DNA of 64,000 nt, from the NCBI GenBank assembly GCA_037074705.1, contig JAYJMR010000070.1, positions 62,001 to 126,000 on the forward strand, given 5' to 3'. The position numbers were made by a program, and so were the translations under genes. Below the pieces are notes generated by a model that searched no databases, was not told the origin of the DNA, and saw only the letters and a program-made list of their open reading frames with translations. This stretch comes from Zhengitettix transpicula (Eukaryota > Arthropoda > Insecta > Orthoptera > Tetrigidae). This document shows, piece by piece, positions 38,909 to 52,412 of the stretch. Position 1 is the stretch's first letter. Each line of letters begins with the position of its first letter.

Positions 38909-40635
38909 GGTGAAATTCCAAACTTGTCGTCGAAACGTCGAAATATTACGATATATTAATTAATATTAATAGATTAAGATTTTAGAAGTGCAGGTTTGAG
39001 TAATTTTTATAAAGAACGAGTCATTTATTTTGAAATAAGACTTTGTTATTTGAAGATTCTTGGTTGGTGAAATTCCAAACTTGTCATCGAAACGTCGAAA
39101 TATTACGATATATTAATTAATATTAATAGATTAAGATTTTAGAAGTGCAGGTTTGACTAATTTTTATAAAGAACGTATCATTTATTATGAAATAAGACTT
39201 TGTTATTTGAAGATTCTTGGTTGGTGAAATTCCAAACTTGTCGTCGAAACGTCGAAATATTGGGATATATTAATTAATATTAATAGATTAAGATTTTAGA
39301 AGTGCAGGTTTGAGTAATTTTTATAAAGAACGAGTCATTTATTATGAAATAAGACTTTGTTATTTGAAGATTCTTGGTTGGTGAAATTCCAAACTTGTCG
39401 TCGAAACGTCGAAATATTGGGATATATTAATTAATATTAATAGATTAAGATTTTAGAAGTGCAGGTTTGAGTAATTTTTATAAAGAACGAGTCATTTATT
39501 ATGAAATAAGACTTTGTTATTTGAAGATTCTTGGTTGGTGAAATTCCAAACTTGTCGTCGAAACGTCGAAATATTGGGATATATTAATTAATATTAATAG
39601 ATTAAGATTTTAGAAGTGCAGGTTTGAGTAATTTTTATAAAGAACGAGTCATTTATTATGAAATAAGACTTTGTTATTTGAAGATTCTTGGTTGGTGAAA
39701 TTCCAAACTTGTCGTCGAAACGTCGAAATATTGGGATATATTAATTAATATTAATAGATTAAGATTTTAGAAGTGCAGGTTTGAGTAATTTTTATAAAGA
39801 ACGAGTCATTTATTATGAAATAAGACTTTGTTATTTGAAGATTCTTGGTTGGTGAAATTCCAAACTTGTCATCGAAACGTCGAAATATTACGATATATTA
39901 ATTAATATTAATAGATTAAGATTTTAGAAGTGCAGGTTTGAGTAATTTTTATAAAGAACGAGTCATTTATTATGAAATAAGACTTTGTTATTTGAAGATT
40001 CTTGGTTGGTGAAATTCCAAACTTGTCGTCGAAACGTCGAAATATTGGGATATATTAATTAATATTAATAGATTAAGATTTTAGAAGTGCAGGTTTGAGT
40101 AATTTTTATAAAGAACGAGTCATTTATTTTGAAATAAGACTTTGTTATTTGAAGATTCTTGGTTGGTGAAATTCCAAACTTGTCATCGAAACGTCGAAAT
40201 ATTACGATATATTAATTAATATTAATAGATTAAGATTTTAGAAGTGCAGGTTTGACTAATTTTTATAAAGAACGTATCATTTATTATGAAATAAGACTTT
40301 GTTATTTGAAGATTCTTGGTTGGTGAAATTCCAAACTTGTCGTCGAAACGTCGAAATATTGGGATATATTAATTAATATTAATAGATTAAGATTTTAGAA
40401 GTGCAGGTTTGAGTAATTTTTATAAAGAACGAGTCATTTATTATGAAATAAGACTTTGTTATTTGAAGATTCTTGGTTGGTGAAATTCCAAACTTGTCGT
40501 CGAAACGTCGAAATATTGGGATATATTAATTAATATTAATAGATTAAGATTTTAGAAGTGCAGGTTTGAGTAATTTTTATAAAGAACGAGTCATTTATTA
40601 TGAAATAAGACTTTGTTATTAGAAGATTCAATGTT
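38909..40635 (+). repeat. Seven-monomer offset repeat with a four-monomer run
   Basis: 38909-39536 resembles 40008-40635 at an offset of 1099 bp: a GAGTCATTTATTTTG unit, a CATCG unit, then two ATTGGG/GAGTAA/GAGTC units. Between them, four consecutive monomers (39223, 39380, 39537, 39694) are of the ATTGGG/GAGTAA/GAGTC type and look identical, the longest run of one non-consensus type I noticed. The last unit (40479) ends oddly, with TTATTAGAAG and TTCAATGTTGG. Confidence 0.82.
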
Positions 40636-43600
40636 GGTGAAATTCCAAACTTGTCGTCGAAACGTCGAAATTTTGGGATATATTGATTAATATTAATAGA
40701 TTAAGATTTTAGAAGTGCAGGTTTGAGTAATTTTTATAAAGAACGAATCATTTATTATGAAATAAGACTTTGTTATTTTTAGATTCTTGGTTGGTGAAAT
40801 TCCAAACTTGTCGTCGAAACGTCGAAATATTACGATATAATAATTAATATTAATAGATTAAGATTTTAGAAGCGCAGGTTTTGACTAATTTTTATAAAGA
40901 ACGAGTCATTTATTATGAAATAAGACTTAGTTATTTGAAGATTCTTGGTTGGTGAAATTCCAAACTTGTCATCGAAACGTCGAAATATTACGATATATTA
41001 ATTAATATTAATAGATTAAGATTTTAGAAGTGCAGGTTTGAGTAATTTTTATAAAGAACGTATCATTTATTATGAAATAAGACTTTGTTATTTGAAGATT
41101 CTTGGTTGGTGAAAATCCAAACTTGTCGTCGAAACGTCGAAATATTACGATATATTAATTAATATTAATAGATTAAGATTTTAGAAGTGCAGGTTTGACT
41201 AATTTTTATAAAGAACGTATCATTTATTATGAAATAAGACTTTGTTATTTGAAGATTCTTGGTTGGTGAAATTCCAAACTTGTCGTCGAAACGTCGAAAT
41301 ATTACGATATATTAATTAATATTAATAGATTAAGATTTTAGAAGTGCAGGTTTGAGTAAATTTTATAAAGAACGAGTCATTTATTATGAAATAAGACTTT
41401 GTTATTTGAAGATTCTTGGTTGGTGAAATTCCAAACTTGTCGTCCGAAACTTCGAAATATTACGATATATTAATTATTATAATAGATTAAGATTTTAGAA
41501 GTGCAGGTTTGAGTAATTTTTATAAAGAACGAATCATTTATTATGAAATAAGACTTTGTTATTTGAAGATTCTTGGTTGGTGAAATTCCAAACTTGTCGT
41601 CGAAACGTCGAAATATTACGATATATTAATTAATATTAATAGATTAAGATTTTAGAAGTGCAGGTTTGACTAATTTTTATAAAGAACGAGTCAATTATTA
41701 TGAAATAAGACTTTGTTATTTGAAGATTCTTGGTTGGTGAAATTCCAAACTTGTCGTCGAAACGTCGAAATATTACGATATATTAATTAATATTAATAGA
41801 TTAAGATTTTAGAAGTGCAGGTTTGACTAATTTTTATAAAGAACGAGTCAATTATTATGAAATAAGACTTTGTTATTTGAAGATTCTTGGTTGGTGAAAT
41901 TCCAAACTTGTCGTCGAAACGTCGAAATATTACGATATAATAATTAATATTAATAGATTAAGATTTTAGAAGCGCAGGTTTGACTAATTTTTATAAAGAA
42001 CGAGTCATTTATTATGAAATAAGTCTTTGTTATTTTTAGATTCTTGGTTGGTGAAATTCCAAACTTGTCGTCGAAACGTCGAAATATTACGATATATTAA
42101 TTAATATTAATAGATTAAGATTTTAGAAGTGCAGGTTTGACTAATTTTTATAAAGAACGTATCAATTATTATGAAATAAGACTTTGTTATTTGAAGATTC
42201 TTGGTTGGTGAAATTCCAAACTTGTCGTCGAAACGTCGAAATATTGGGATATATTAATTAATATTAATAGATTAAGATTTTAGAAGTGCAGGTTTGAGTA
42301 ATTTTTATAAAGAACGAATCATTTATTATGAAATAAGACTTTGTTATTTGAAGATTCTTGGTTGGTGAAATTCCAAACTTGTCGTCGAAACGTCGAAATA
42401 TTACGATATATTAATTAATATTAATAGATTAAGATTTTAGAAGTGCATGTTTGAGTAAATTTTATAAAGAACAAGTCATTTATTATGAAATAAGACTTTG
42501 TTATTTGAAGATTCTTGGTTGGTGAAATTCCAAACTTGTCCGTCGAAACGTCGAAATATAACGATATATTAATTAATATTAATAGATTAAGATTTTAGAA
42601 GTGCAGGTTTGAGTAATTTTTATAAAGAACGAGTCATTTATTATGAAATAAGACTTTGTTATTTTTAGATTCTTGGTTGGTGAAATTCCAAACTTGTCGT
42701 CGAAACGTCGAAATATTACGATATATTAATTAATATTAATAGATTAAGATTTTAGAAGTGCAGGTTTGACTAATTTTTATAAAGAACGAGTCAATTATTA
42801 TGAAATAAGACTTTGTTATTTGAAGATTCTTGGTTGGTGAAATTCCAAACTTGTCATCGAAACGTCGAAATATTACGATATATTAATTAATATTAATAGA
42901 TTAAGATTTTAGAAGTGCAGGTTTGACTAATTTTTATAAAGAACGTATCATTTATTATGAAATAAGACTTTGTTATTTGAAGATTCTTGGTTGGTGAAAA
43001 TCCAAACTTGTCGTCGAAACGTCGAAATATTACGATATATTAATTAATATTAATAGATTAAGATTTTAGAAGTGCAGGTTTGACTAATTTTTATAAAGAA
43101 CGTATCATTTATTATGAAAAAAGACTTTGTTATTTGAAGATTCTTGGTTGGTGAAATTCCAAACTTGTCGTCGAAACGTCGAAATATTACAATATATTAA
43201 TTAATATTAATAGATTAAGATTTTAGAAGTGCAGGTTTGAGTAAATTTTATAAAGAACGAGTCATTTATTATGAAATAAGACTTTGTTATTTGAAGATTC
43301 TTGGTTGGTGAAATTCCAAACTTGTCGTCGAAACGTCGAAATATTACGATATATTAATTAATATTAATAGATTAAGATTTTAGAAGTGCAGGTTTGAGTA
43401 ATTTTTATAAAGAACGAGTCATTTATTATGAAATAAGACTTTGTTATTTTTAGATTCTTGGTTTGTGAAATTCCAAACTTGTCGTCGGAACGTCGAAATA
43501 TTACGATATATTAATTAATATTAATAGATTAAGATTTTAGAAGTGCAGGTTTGACTAATTTTTATAAAGAACGTATCAATTATTATGAAATAAGACTTTG

Positions 43601-45820
43601 TTATTTGAAGATTCTTGGTTGGTGAAATTCCAAACTTGTCGTCGAAACGTCGAACTATTGGGATATATTAATTAATATTAATAGATTAAGATTTTAGAAG
43701 TGCAGGTTTGAGTAATTTTTATAAAGAACGAATCATTTATTATGAAATAAGACTTTGTTATTTGTAGATTCTTGGTTGGTGAAATTCCAAACTTGTCGTC
43801 GAAACGTCGAAATATTACGATATATTAATTAATATTAATAGATTAAGATTTTAGAAGTGCAGGTTTGAGTAATTTTTATAAAGAACGAATCATTTATTAT
43901 GAAATAAGACTTTGTTATTTGAAGATTCTTGGTTGGTGAAATTCCAAACTTGTCATCGAAACGTCGAAATATTGGGATATATTAATTAATATAAATAGAT
44001 TAAGATTTTAGAAGTGCAGGTTTGACTAATTTTTATAAAGAACGTATCATTTATTATGAAATAAGACTTTGTTATTTGAAGATTCTTGGTTGGTGAAATT
44101 CCAAACTTGTCATCGAAACGTCGAAATATTACGATATATTAATTAATATTAATAGATTAAGATTTTAGAAGTGCAGGTTTGGACTAATTTTTATAAAGAA
44201 CGTATCATTTATTATGAAATAAGACTTTGTTATTTGAAGATTCTTGGTTGGTGAAATTCCAAACTTGTCGTCGAAACGTCGAAATATTGGGATATATTAA
44301 TTAATATTAATAGATTAAGATTTTAGAAGTGCAGGTTTGAGTAATTTTTATAAAGAACGAGTCATTTATTATGAAATAAGACTTTGTTATTTGAAGATTC
44401 TTGGTTGGTGAAATTCCAAACTTGTCGTCGAAACGTCGAAATATTGGGATATATTAATTAATATTAATAGATTAAGATTTTAGAAGTGCAGGTTTGAGTA
44501 ATTTTTATAAAGAACGAGTCATTTATTATGAAATAAGACTTTGTTATTTGAAGATTCTTGTTTGTTGAAATTCCAAACTTGTCGTCGAAACGTCGAAATT
44601 TTGGGATATATTAATTAATATTAATAGATTAAGATTTTAGAAGTGCAGGTTTGAGTAATTTTTATAAAGAACGAATCATTTATTATGAAATAAGACTTTG
44701 TTATTTGAAGATTCTTGGTTGGTGAAATTCCAAACTTGTCGTCGAAACGTCGAAATATTACGATATATTAATTAAAATTAATAGATTAAGATTTTAGAAG
44801 TGCAGGTTTTGACTAATTTTTATAAAGAACGTATCATTTATTATGAAATAAGACTTTGTTATTTGAAGATTCTTGTTTGGTGAAATTCCAAACTTGTCGT
44901 CGAAACGTCGAAATATTACGATATATTAATTAATATTAATAGATTAAGATTTTAGAAGTGCAGGTTTGACTAATTTTTATAAAGAACGTATCATTTATTA
45001 TGAAATAGACTTTGTTATTTGAAGATTCTTGGTTGGTGAAATTCCAAACTTGTCGTCGAAACGTCGAAATATTACGATATATTAATTAATATTAATAGAT
45101 TAAGATTTTAGAAGTGCAGGTTTGACTAATTTTTATAAAGAACGTATCATTTATTATGAAATAAGACTTTGTTATTTGAAGATTCTTGGTTGGTGAAATT
45201 CCAAACTTGTCGTCGAAACGTCGAAATATTACGATATATTAATTAATATTAATAGATTAAGATTTTAGAAGTGCAGGTTTGACTAATTTTTTATAAAGAA
45301 CGTATCATTTATTATGAAATAAGACTTTGTTATAAGAAGATTCTTGGTTGGTGAAATTCCAAACTTGTCGTCGAAACGTCGAAATATTACGATATATTAA
45401 TTAATATTAATAGAGTAAGATTTTAGTAGTGCAGGTTTGAGTAATTTTTATAAAGAACGAGTCATTTATTATGAAATAAGACTTTGTTATTTGAAGATTC
45501 TTGGTTGGTGAAATTCCAAACTTGTCGTCGAAACGTCGAAATTTTGGGATATATTAATTAATATTAATAGATTAAGATTTTAGAAGTGCAGGTTTGAGTA
45601 ATTTTTATAAAGAACGTATCATTTATTATGAAATAAGACTTTGTTATTTGAAGATTCTTGGTTGGTGAAATTCCAAACTTGTCGTCGAAACGTCGAAATA
45701 TTACGATATATTAATTAATATTAATAGATTAAGATTTTAGAAGTGCAGGTTTGACTAATTTTTATAAAGAACGTATCATTTATTATGAAATAAGACTTTG
45801 TTATTTGAAGATTCTTGGTT

Positions 45821-46291
45821 GGTGAAATTCCAAACTTGTCGTCGAAACGTCGAAATTTTGGGATATATTAATTAATATTAATAGATTAAGATTTTAGAAG
45901 TGCAGGTTTGAGTAATTTTTATAAAGAACGAGTCATTTATTATGAAATAAGACTTTGTTATTTGAAGATTCTTGGTTGGTGAAATTCCAAACTTGTCGTC
46001 GCAACGTCGAAATTTTGGGATATATTAATTAATATTAATAGATTAAGATTTTAGAAGTGCTGGTTTGAGTAATTTTTATAAAGAACGAGTCATTTATTAT
46101 GAAATAAGACTTTGTTATTTCTAGTTTCTTGGTTGGTGAAATTCCAAACTTGTCGTCGAAACGTCGAAATATTACGATATAATAATTAATATTAATAGAT
46201 TAAGATTTTAAATGCGCAGGTTTGACTAATTTTTATAAAGAACGAGTCATTTATTATGAAATAAGACTTTGTTATTTGAAGATTCTTGGTT
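45821..46291 (+). repeat. Three-monomer block, copy 1
   Basis: Ordered markers: TTTTGGG with GAGTC; GTCGCAACG with TTTTGGG, GCTGG and CTAGTTTC; ATAATAATT with AAATGCGC. Recurs 1099 bp downstream at 46920. This is the first appearance in the window of the GTCGCAACG and AAATGCGC variants that dominate 50-59 kb. Confidence 0.84.
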
Positions 46292-46919
46292 GGTGAAATT
46301 CCAAACTTGTCGTCGAAACGTCGAAATATTACGATATATTAATTAATATTAATAGATTAAGATTTTAGAAGTGCAGGTTTGACTAATTTTTATAAAGAAC
46401 GTATCATTTATTATGAAATAAGACTTTGTTATTTGAAGATTCTTTGTTGGTGAAATTCCAAACTTGTCATCGAAACGTCGAAATATTACGATATAATAAT
46501 TAATATTAATAGATTAAGATTTTAGAAGTGCAGGTTTGACTAATTTTTATAAAGAACGTATCATTTATTATGAAATAAGACTTTGTTATTTGAAGATTCT
46601 TGGTTGGTGAAATTCCAAACTTGTCGTCGAAACGTCGAAATATTACGATATATTAATTAATATTAATAGATTAAGATTTTAGAAGTGCAGGTTTGAGTAA
46701 TTTTTATAAAGAACGAATCATTTATTATGAAATAAGACTTTGTTATTTGAAGATTCTTGGTTGGTGAAATTCCAAACTTGTCGTCGAAACGTCGAAATAT
46801 TACGATATATTAATTAATATTAATAGATTAAGATTTTAGAAGTGCAGGTTTGACTAATTTTTATAAAGAACGTATCATTTATTATGAAATAAGACTTTGT
46901 TATTTGAAGATTCTTGGTT

Positions 46920-47390
46920 GGTGAAATTGCAAACTTGTCGTCGAAACGTCGAAATTTTGGGATATATTAATTAATATTAATAGATTAAGATTTTAGAAGT
47001 GCAGGTTTGAGTAATTTTTATAAAGAACGAGTCATTTATTATGAAATAAGACTTTGTTATTTGAAGATTCTTGGTTGGTGAAATTCCAAACTTGTCGTCG
47101 CAACGTCGAAATTTTGGGATATATTAATTAATATTAATAGATTAAGATTTTAGAAGTGCTGGTTTGAGTAATTTTTATAAAGAACGAGTCATTTATTATG
47201 AAATAAGACTTTGTTATTTCTAGTTTCTTGGTTGGTGAAATTCCAAACTTGTCGTCGAAACGTCGAAATATTACGATATAATAATTAATATTAATAGATT
47301 AAGATTTTAAATGCGCAGGTTTGACTAATTTTTATAAAGAACGAGTCATTTATTATGAAATAAGACTTTGTTATTTGAAGATTCTTGGTT
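46920..47390 (+). repeat. Three-monomer block, copy 2
   Basis: Matches 45821-46291 at seven monomers' distance. The first unit has GAAATTGCAAAC. It is followed by a second CTAGTTTC and ATAATAATT pair at 47391-47704. Confidence 0.84.
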
Positions 47391-47704
47391 GGTGAAATTC
47401 CAAACTTGTCGTCGAAACGTCGAAATATTACGATATATTAATTAAAATTAATAGATTAAGATTTTAGAAGTGCTGGTTTGAGTAATTTTTATAAAGAACG
47501 AGTCATTTATTATGAAATAAGACTTTGTTATTTCTAGTTTCTTGGTTGGTGAAATTCCAAACTTGTCGTCGAAACGTCGAAATATTACGATATAATAATT
47601 AATATTAATAGATTAAGATTTTAGAAGCGCAGGTTTGACTAATTTTTATAAAGAACGAGTCATTTATTATGAAATAACACTTTGTTATTTGAAGATTCTT
47701 GGTT

Positions 47705-48487
47705 GGTGAAATTCCAAACTTGTCATCGAAACGTCGAAATATTACGATATATTAATTAATATTAATAGATTAAGATTTTAGAAGTGCAGGTTTGACTAAT
47801 TTTTATAAAGAACGTATTATTTATTATGAAATAAGACTTTGTTATTTGAAGATTCTTGGTTGGTGAAATTCCAAACTTGTCGTCGAAACGTCGAAATATT
47901 ACGATATATTAATTAATATTAATAGATTAAGATTTTAGAAGTGCAGGTTTGAGTAATTTTTATAAAGAACGAATCATTTATTATGAAATAAGACTTTGTT
48001 ATTTGAAGATTCTTGGTTGGTGAAATTCCAAACTTGTCGTCGAAACGTCGAAATATTACGATATATTAATTAATATTAATAGATTAAGATTTTAGAAGCG
48101 CAGGTTTGACTAATTTTTATAAAGAACGAGTCATTTATTAGGAAATAAGACTTTGTTATTTGAAGATTCTTGGTTGGTGAAATTCCAAACTTGTCATCGA
48201 AACGTCGAAATATTACGATATATTAATTAATATTAATAGATTAAGATTTTAGAAGTGCAGGTTTGACTAATTTATAAAGAACATATCATTTATTATGAAA
48301 TAAGACTTTGTTATTTGAAGATTCTTGGTTGGTGAAATTCCAAACTTGTCGTCGAAACGTCGAAATATTGGGATATATTAATTAATATTAATAGATTAAG
48401 ATTTTAGAAGTGCATGTTTGAGTAAATTTTATAAAGAACGAGTCATTTATTATGAAATAAGACTTTGTTATTTGAAGATTCTTGGTT
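47705..48487 (+). repeat. Five-monomer block, copy 1 (783 bp)
   Basis: Ordered markers: CATCG; GAGTAA/GAATC; GCGC with ATTAGGAAAT at 48019; CATCG with GAACATATC at 48176; ATTGGG with GCATG and GAGTAAA at 48331. The 48176 unit lacks two T bases in the T tract. Recurs at 49116. Confidence 0.85.
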
Positions 48488-49115
48488 GGTGAAATTCCAA
48501 ACTTGTCGTCGAAACGTCGAAATATTACGATATAATAATTATTATTAATAGATTAAGATTTTAGAAGCGCAGGTTTGACTAATTTTTATAAAGAACGAGT
48601 CATTTATTATGAAATAAGACTTTGTTATTTGAAGATTCTTGGTTGGTGAAATTCCAAACTTGTCGTCGCAACGTCGAAATTTTGGGATATATTAATTAAT
48701 ATTAATAGATTAAGATTTTAGAAGTGCTGGTTTGAGTAATTTTTATAAAGAACGAGTCATTTATTATGAAATAAGAATTTGTTATTTCTAGTTTCTTGGT
48801 TGGTGAAATTCCAAACTTGTCGTCGAAACGTCGAAATATTACGATATAATAATTAATATTAATAGATTAAGATTTTAGAAGTGCAGGTTTGACTAATTTT
48901 TATAAAGAACGTATCATTTATTATGAAATAAGACTTTGTTATTTGAAGATTCTTGGTTGGTGAAATTTCAAACTTGTCGTCGCAACGTCGAAATTTTGGG
49001 ATATATTAATTAATATTAATAGATTAAGATTTTAGAAGCGCAGGTTTGACTAGTTTTTATAAAGAACGAGTCATTTATTATGAAATAAGACTTTGTTATT
49101 TGAAGATTCTTGGTT

Positions 49116-49900
49116 GGTGAAATTCCAAACTTGTCATCGAAACGTCGAAATATTACGATATATTAATTAATATTAATAGATTAAGATTTTAGAAGTGCAG
49201 GTTTGACTAATTTTTATAAAGAACGTATCATTTATTATGAAATAAGACTTTGTTATTTGAAGATTCTTGGTTGGTGAAATTCCAAACTTGTCGTCGAAAC
49301 GTCGAAATATTACGATATATTAATTAATATTAATAGATTAAGATTTTAGAAGTGCAGGTTTGAGTAATTTTTATAAAGAACGAATCATTTATTATGAAAT
49401 AAGACTTTGTTATTTGAAGATTCTTGGTTGGTGAAATTCCAAACTTGTCGTCGAAACGTCGAAATATTACGATATATTAATTAATATTAATAGATTAAGA
49501 TTTTAGAAGCGCAGGTTTGACTAATTTTTATAAAGAACGAGTCATTTATTAGGAAATAAGACTTTGTTATTTGAAGATTCTTGGTTGGTGAAATTCCAAA
49601 CTTGTCATCGAAACGTCGAAATATTACGATATATTAATTAATATTAATAGATTAAGATTTTAGAAGTGCAGGTTTGACTAATTTTTATAAAGAACATATC
49701 ATTTATTATGAAATAAGACTTTGTTATTTGAAGATTCTTGGTTGGTGAAATTCCAAACTTGTCGTCGAAACGTCGAAATATTGGGATATATTAATTAATA
49801 TTAATAGATTAAGATTTTAGAAGTGCATGTTTGAGTAAATTTTATAAAGAACGAGTCATTTATTATGAAATAAGACTTTGTTATTTGAAGATTCTTGGTT
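49116..49900 (+). repeat. Five-monomer block, copy 2 (785 bp)
   Basis: Repeats the order of 47705-48487 at an offset of nine monomers (1411 bp given the two-base deletion), including the rare ATTAGGAAAT and GAACATATC. It keeps the full T tract, so the deletion in copy 1 came after the duplication, unless it is a sequencing error. Confidence 0.85.
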
Positions 49901-52412
49901 GGTGAAATTCCAAACTTGTCGTCGAAACGTCGAAATATTACGATATATTAATTAATATTAATAGATTAAGATTTTAGAAGTGCAGGTTTGACTAATTTTT
50001 ATAAAGAACGTATCATTTATTATGAAATAAGACTTTGTTATTTGAAGATTCTTGGTTGGTGAAATTCCAAACTTGTCATCGAAACGTCGAAATTTTGGGA
50101 TATATTAATTAATATTAATAGATTAAGATTTTAGAAGTGCAGGTTTGAGTAATTTTTATAAAGAACGAGTTATTTATTATGAAATAAGACTTTGTTATTT
50201 GAAGATTCTTGGTTGGTGAAAATCCAAACTTGTCGTCGAAACGTCGAAATATTACGATATATTAATTAATATTAATAGATTAAGATTTTAGAAGTGCAGG
50301 TTTGACTAATTTTTATAAAGAACGTATCATTTATTATGAAATAAGACTTTGTTATTTGAAGATTCTTGGTTGGTGAAATTCCAAACTTGTCATCGAAACG
50401 TCGAAATATTACGATATATTAATTAATATTAATAGATTAAGATTTTAGAAGTGCAGGTTTGACTAATTTTTATAAAGAACGTATCATTTATTATGAAATA
50501 AGACTTTGTTATTTGAAGATTCTTGGTTGGTGAAATTCCAAACTTGTCGTCGAAACGTCGAAATATTACGATATATTAATTAATATTAATAGATTAAGAT
50601 TTTAGAAGTGCAGGTTTGACTAATTTTTATAAAGAACGAGTCATTTATTATGAAATAAGACTTTGTTATTTGAAGATTCTTGGTTGGTGAAATTCCAAAC
50701 TTGTCGTCGAAACGTCGAAATATTACGATATATTAATTAATATTAATAGATTAAGATTTTAGAAGTGCAGGTTTGACTAATTTTTATAAAGAACGTATCA
50801 TTTATTATGAAATAAGACTTTGTTATTTGAAGATTCTTGGTTGGTGAAATTCCAAACTTGTCGTCGCAACGTCGAAATTTTGGGATATATTAATTAATAT
50901 TAATAGATTAAGATTTTAGAAGTGCAGGTTTGAGTAATTTTTATAAAGAACGAGTCATTTATTATGAAATAAGACTTTGTTATTTGAAGATTCTTGGTTG
51001 GTGAAATTCCAAACTTGTCGTCGCAACGTCGAAATTTTGGGATATATTAATTAATATTAATAGATTAAGATTTTAGAAGTGCTGGTTTGAGTAATTTTTA
51101 TAAAGAACGAGTCATTTATTATGAAATAAGACTTTGTTATTTCTAGTTTCTTGGTTGGTGAAATTCCAAACTTGTCGTCGAAACGTCGAAATATTACGAT
51201 ATAATAATTAATATTAATAGATTAAGATTTTAAATGCGCAGGTTTGACTAATTTTTATAAAGAACGAGTCATTTATTATGAAATAAGACTTTGTTATTTG
51301 AAGATTCTTGGTTGGTGAAATTCCAAACTTGTCGTCGAAACGTCGAAATTTTGGGATATATTAATTAATATTAATAGATTAAGATTTTAGAAGTGCAGGT
51401 TTGAGTAATTTTTATAAAGAACGAGTCATTTATTATGAAATAAGACTTTGTTATTTGAAGATTCTTGGTTGGTGAAAATCCAAACTTGTCATCGAAACGT
51501 CGAAATTTTGGGATATATTAATTAATATTAATAGATTAAGATTTTAGAAGTGCAGGTTTGAGTAATTTTTATAAAGAACGAGTTATTTATTATGAAATAA
51601 GACTTTGTTATTTGAAGATTCTTGGTTGGTGAAAATCCAAACTTGTCGTCGAAACGTCGAAATATTACGATATATTAATTAATATTAATAGATTAAGATT
51701 TTAGAAGTGCAGGTTTGACTAATTTTTATAAAGAACGTATCATTTATTATGAAATAAGACTTTGTTATTTGAAGATTCTTGGTTGGTGAAATTCCAAACT
51801 TGTCATCGAAACGTCGAAATATTACGATATATTAATTAATATTAATAGATTAAGATTTTAGAAGTGCAGGTTTGACTAATTTTTATAAAGAACGAGTCAT
51901 TTATTATGAAATAAGACTTTGTTATTTGAAGATTCTTGGTTGGTGAAATTCCAAACTTGTCGTCGAAACGTCGAAATATTACGATATATTAATTAATATT
52001 AATAGATTAAGATTTTAGAAGTGCATGTTTGAGTAAATTTTATAAAGAACGAGTCATTTATTATGAAATAAGACTTTGTTATTTGAAGATTCTTGGTTGG
52101 TGAAATTCCAAACTTGTCGTCGAAACGTCGAAATATTACGATATAATAATTAATATTAATAGATTGGGATTTTAGAAGCGCAGGTTTGACTAATTTTTAT
52201 AAAGAACGAGTCATTTATTATGAAATAAGACTTTGTTATTTGAAGATTCTTGGTTGGTGAAATTCCAAACTTGTCGTCGAAACGTCGAAATATTACGATA
52301 TATTAATTAATATTAATAGATTAAGATTTTAGAAGTGCAGGTTTGACTAATTTTTATAAAGAACGTATCATTTATTATGAAATAAGACTTTGTTATTTGA
52401 AGATTCTTGGTT

